Assembly (NCBI GenBank): GCA_900550285.1
Contig: URRW01000052.1
Location: 1 to 5,582 of the forward strand
Direction of reading: 5' to 3'
Length of the DNA: 5,582 nucleotides
Source of the DNA: an uncultured Lachnospiraceae bacterium
GTDB taxonomy: Bacteria > Bacillota > Clostridia > Lachnospirales > Lachnospiraceae
The position numbers and the translations under genes were made by a program. Positions 4,479-5,582 of the stretch are shown here, in pieces. How positions within the stretch are numbered: position 1 is the stretch's first letter; each line of letters starts with the position of its first letter. The notes beneath the pieces are model-generated. The model was given only the letters and a program-made list of their open reading frames with translations, did not search any database and was not told the origin of the DNA.

Positions 4479-5582
4479 ATGACGTTAAAAGAGTTACCGA
4501 TCGGGAAAACGGCGACCATACGGACTGTGGGCGGAGAAGGTGCGCTGAGGCAGCATTTTCTGGACATGGGGCTGATCCCGCAGGGCGATGTAACAATGGT
4601 AAAATACGCGCCGATGGGCGATCCCATGGAGCTGAGGATCCACAGCTACGAGCTGACGCTGCGTCTGGCGGACGCGGAGAAGATCGAAATCGAGAATGTG
4701 CGGGATGCACAGCGGCCGGACGGCAAAAAGCTTCAGAAGCCGATTCCGCATCCGGGGCTGGGGGAAGAAGGAAAATACCATCAGAAGGAGCATGCAAATC
4801 CGCTTCCGGACGGGGAACTGCTGACGTTTGCGCTGGCGGGCAACCAGAACTGCGGAAAGACGACGCTTTTTAACCAGCTGACGGGTTCCAGCCAGCATGT
4901 CGGCAATTTTCCCGGCGTGACGGTGGACAAAAAGGACGGGACGATCCGCGGGAAGAACAATACGCTTGTGACGGATCTGCCGGGCATTTATTCCATGTCC
5001 CCCTATTCCAGTGAAGAGATCGTGACGAGAAATTTTTTGCTGGAGGAGCATCCGAGAGGGATCATCAATATCGTGGACGCGACCAACATCGAGCGCAATC
5101 TGTATCTGACGATGCAGCTGATGGAGCTGGACATCCCGATGGTGCTGGCGCTGAACATGATGGATGAGGTGCGGGAAAACGGCGGCTCGATCCTTGTCAA
5201 CGAGATGGAGGAGCTGCTTGGAATTCCGGTCATTCCGATCTCCGCGGCAAAAAATGAGGGAATCGACGAGCTGGTATCCCATGCGCTCCATGTGGCGAAA
5301 TATCAGGAGCGACCGGTGCAGGTGGATCTGTGCGACAGCAAGGATGACGGCGGCGCGGTTCACAGGTGTTTGCATTCGATCATGCATTTTATTGAGGATC
5401 ATGCAAAAGAAGCCGGGATCCCGGTGCGTTTTGCGGCGTCCAAGCTGGCGGAGGGCGATCCGCTCATTCTGGAAAGCTTGAAGCTGGATCAGAATGAAAA
5501 GGAGACGCTGGAGCATATCATTTTGCAGATGGAGGCAGAGCGCGGGCTGGACAGGGCGGCGGCGATCGCCCATATGCGGTTT
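4479..5582 (+). CDS. feoAB: FeoA-FeoB fusion ferrous iron transporter (3' end outside window)
   Basis: The frame is open for 368 codons to the window edge. Residues 1 to about 75 are a complete FeoA SH3-like domain (MTLKELPIGKTATI, then LRQHFLDMGLIPQG). A charged linker of about 35-40 residues leads into FeoB. The FeoB G domain shows G1 GNQNCGKT (121-128), G2 VGNFPGVT (141-148), G3 DLPG (166-169), G4 NMMD (226-229) and G5 SAAK (255-258), then the helical regulatory region (about 275-368), ending in AAAIAHMRF just before the membrane domain, which is not visible. FeoB imports Fe2+ across the inner membrane, controlled by GTP binding; FeoA assists it. ATG 4479 is supported by AGGAA (4468-4472) six bases upstream and the normal FeoA N terminus. 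FeoA-FeoB fusions are known in Bacteroidetes such as Porphyromonas and, as I recall, in some Clostridia. The gene diverges from the DUF3795-ogt operon and is GC-rich. Confidence 0.95.
   Translation, partial: MTLKELPIGKTATIRTVGGEGALRQHFLDMGLIPQGDVTMVKYAPMGDPMELRIHSYELTLRLADAEKIEIENVRDAQRPDGKKLQKPIPHPGLGEEGKYHQKEHANPLPDGELLTFALAGNQNCGKTTLFNQLTGSSQHVGNFPGVTVDKKDGTIRGKNNTLVTDLPGIYSMSPYSSEEIVTRNFLLEEHPRGIINIVDATNIERNLYLTMQLMELDIPMVLALNMMDEVRENGGSILVNEMEELLGIPVIPISAAKNEGIDELVSHALHVAKYQERPVQVDLCDSKDDGGAVHRCLHSIMHFIEDHAKEAGIPVRFAASKLAEGDPLILESLKLDQNEKETLEHIILQMEAERGLDRAAAIAHMRF

Noticed and set aside
4494..5573. 359-codon open frame on the minus strand opposite feoAB
   Set aside because: It is a shadow of the feoAB coding frame: GC-rich codon structure keeps the opposite strand open. 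The translation is His/Arg/Gln-rich without a family motif, while the plus strand has a complete FeoA domain and all FeoB G motifs.

Overview
The window looks like a chromosomal stretch from a Gram-positive Clostridia member, probably Lachnospiraceae. This rests on three things: the gene order rpmE - yqhQ (DUF1385) - prmC - prfA, a release factor 1 of the clostridial 'GNGGQC' type, and a fused FeoA-FeoB iron transporter. The family-level assignment is inference from protein character and synteny; no search was run.

Left part (1-3205, + strand): the last 23 codons of ribosomal protein L31 (rpmE) and a strong intrinsic terminator come first. Next is a translation-linked group: yqhQ, a polytopic DUF1385 membrane protein; prmC, the methyltransferase for release factors, overlapping yqhQ by 11 bases; and, after a 111-base gap, prfA (RF1), whose GGQ glutamine is the PrmC substrate. 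Base composition changes inside prfA: everything upstream and the first ~50 codons are AT-rich, while the rest of the window is clearly GC-richer.

Middle (3145-3321): the 3' end of prfA is present as three tandem 56-57 base copies. Copy 1 is the real coding end; copies 2 and 3 follow the UGA stop in the same frame, each ending again in UGA. Nearly all differences among the copies are synonymous third-base changes. This is the most unusual structure in the window.

Right part (3323-5582): a two-gene minus-strand operon, a Cys-rich DUF3795-like protein followed by ogt (O6-alkylguanine-DNA alkyltransferase), joined by an ATGA stop/start overlap and converging on prfA. A 221-base divergent promoter region with several short palindromes separates it from a + strand feoAB gene, a natural fusion of FeoA (SH3-like) and FeoB (Fe2+ transporter with a G-protein domain). 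That gene is open at the right edge; only FeoA, the G domain and the beginning of the regulatory helices are visible.

Working view: mostly ordinary housekeeping and accessory genes. The points worth a second look are the repeated prfA end, the compositional step within prfA and the palindrome-rich feoAB/DUF3795 promoter region.
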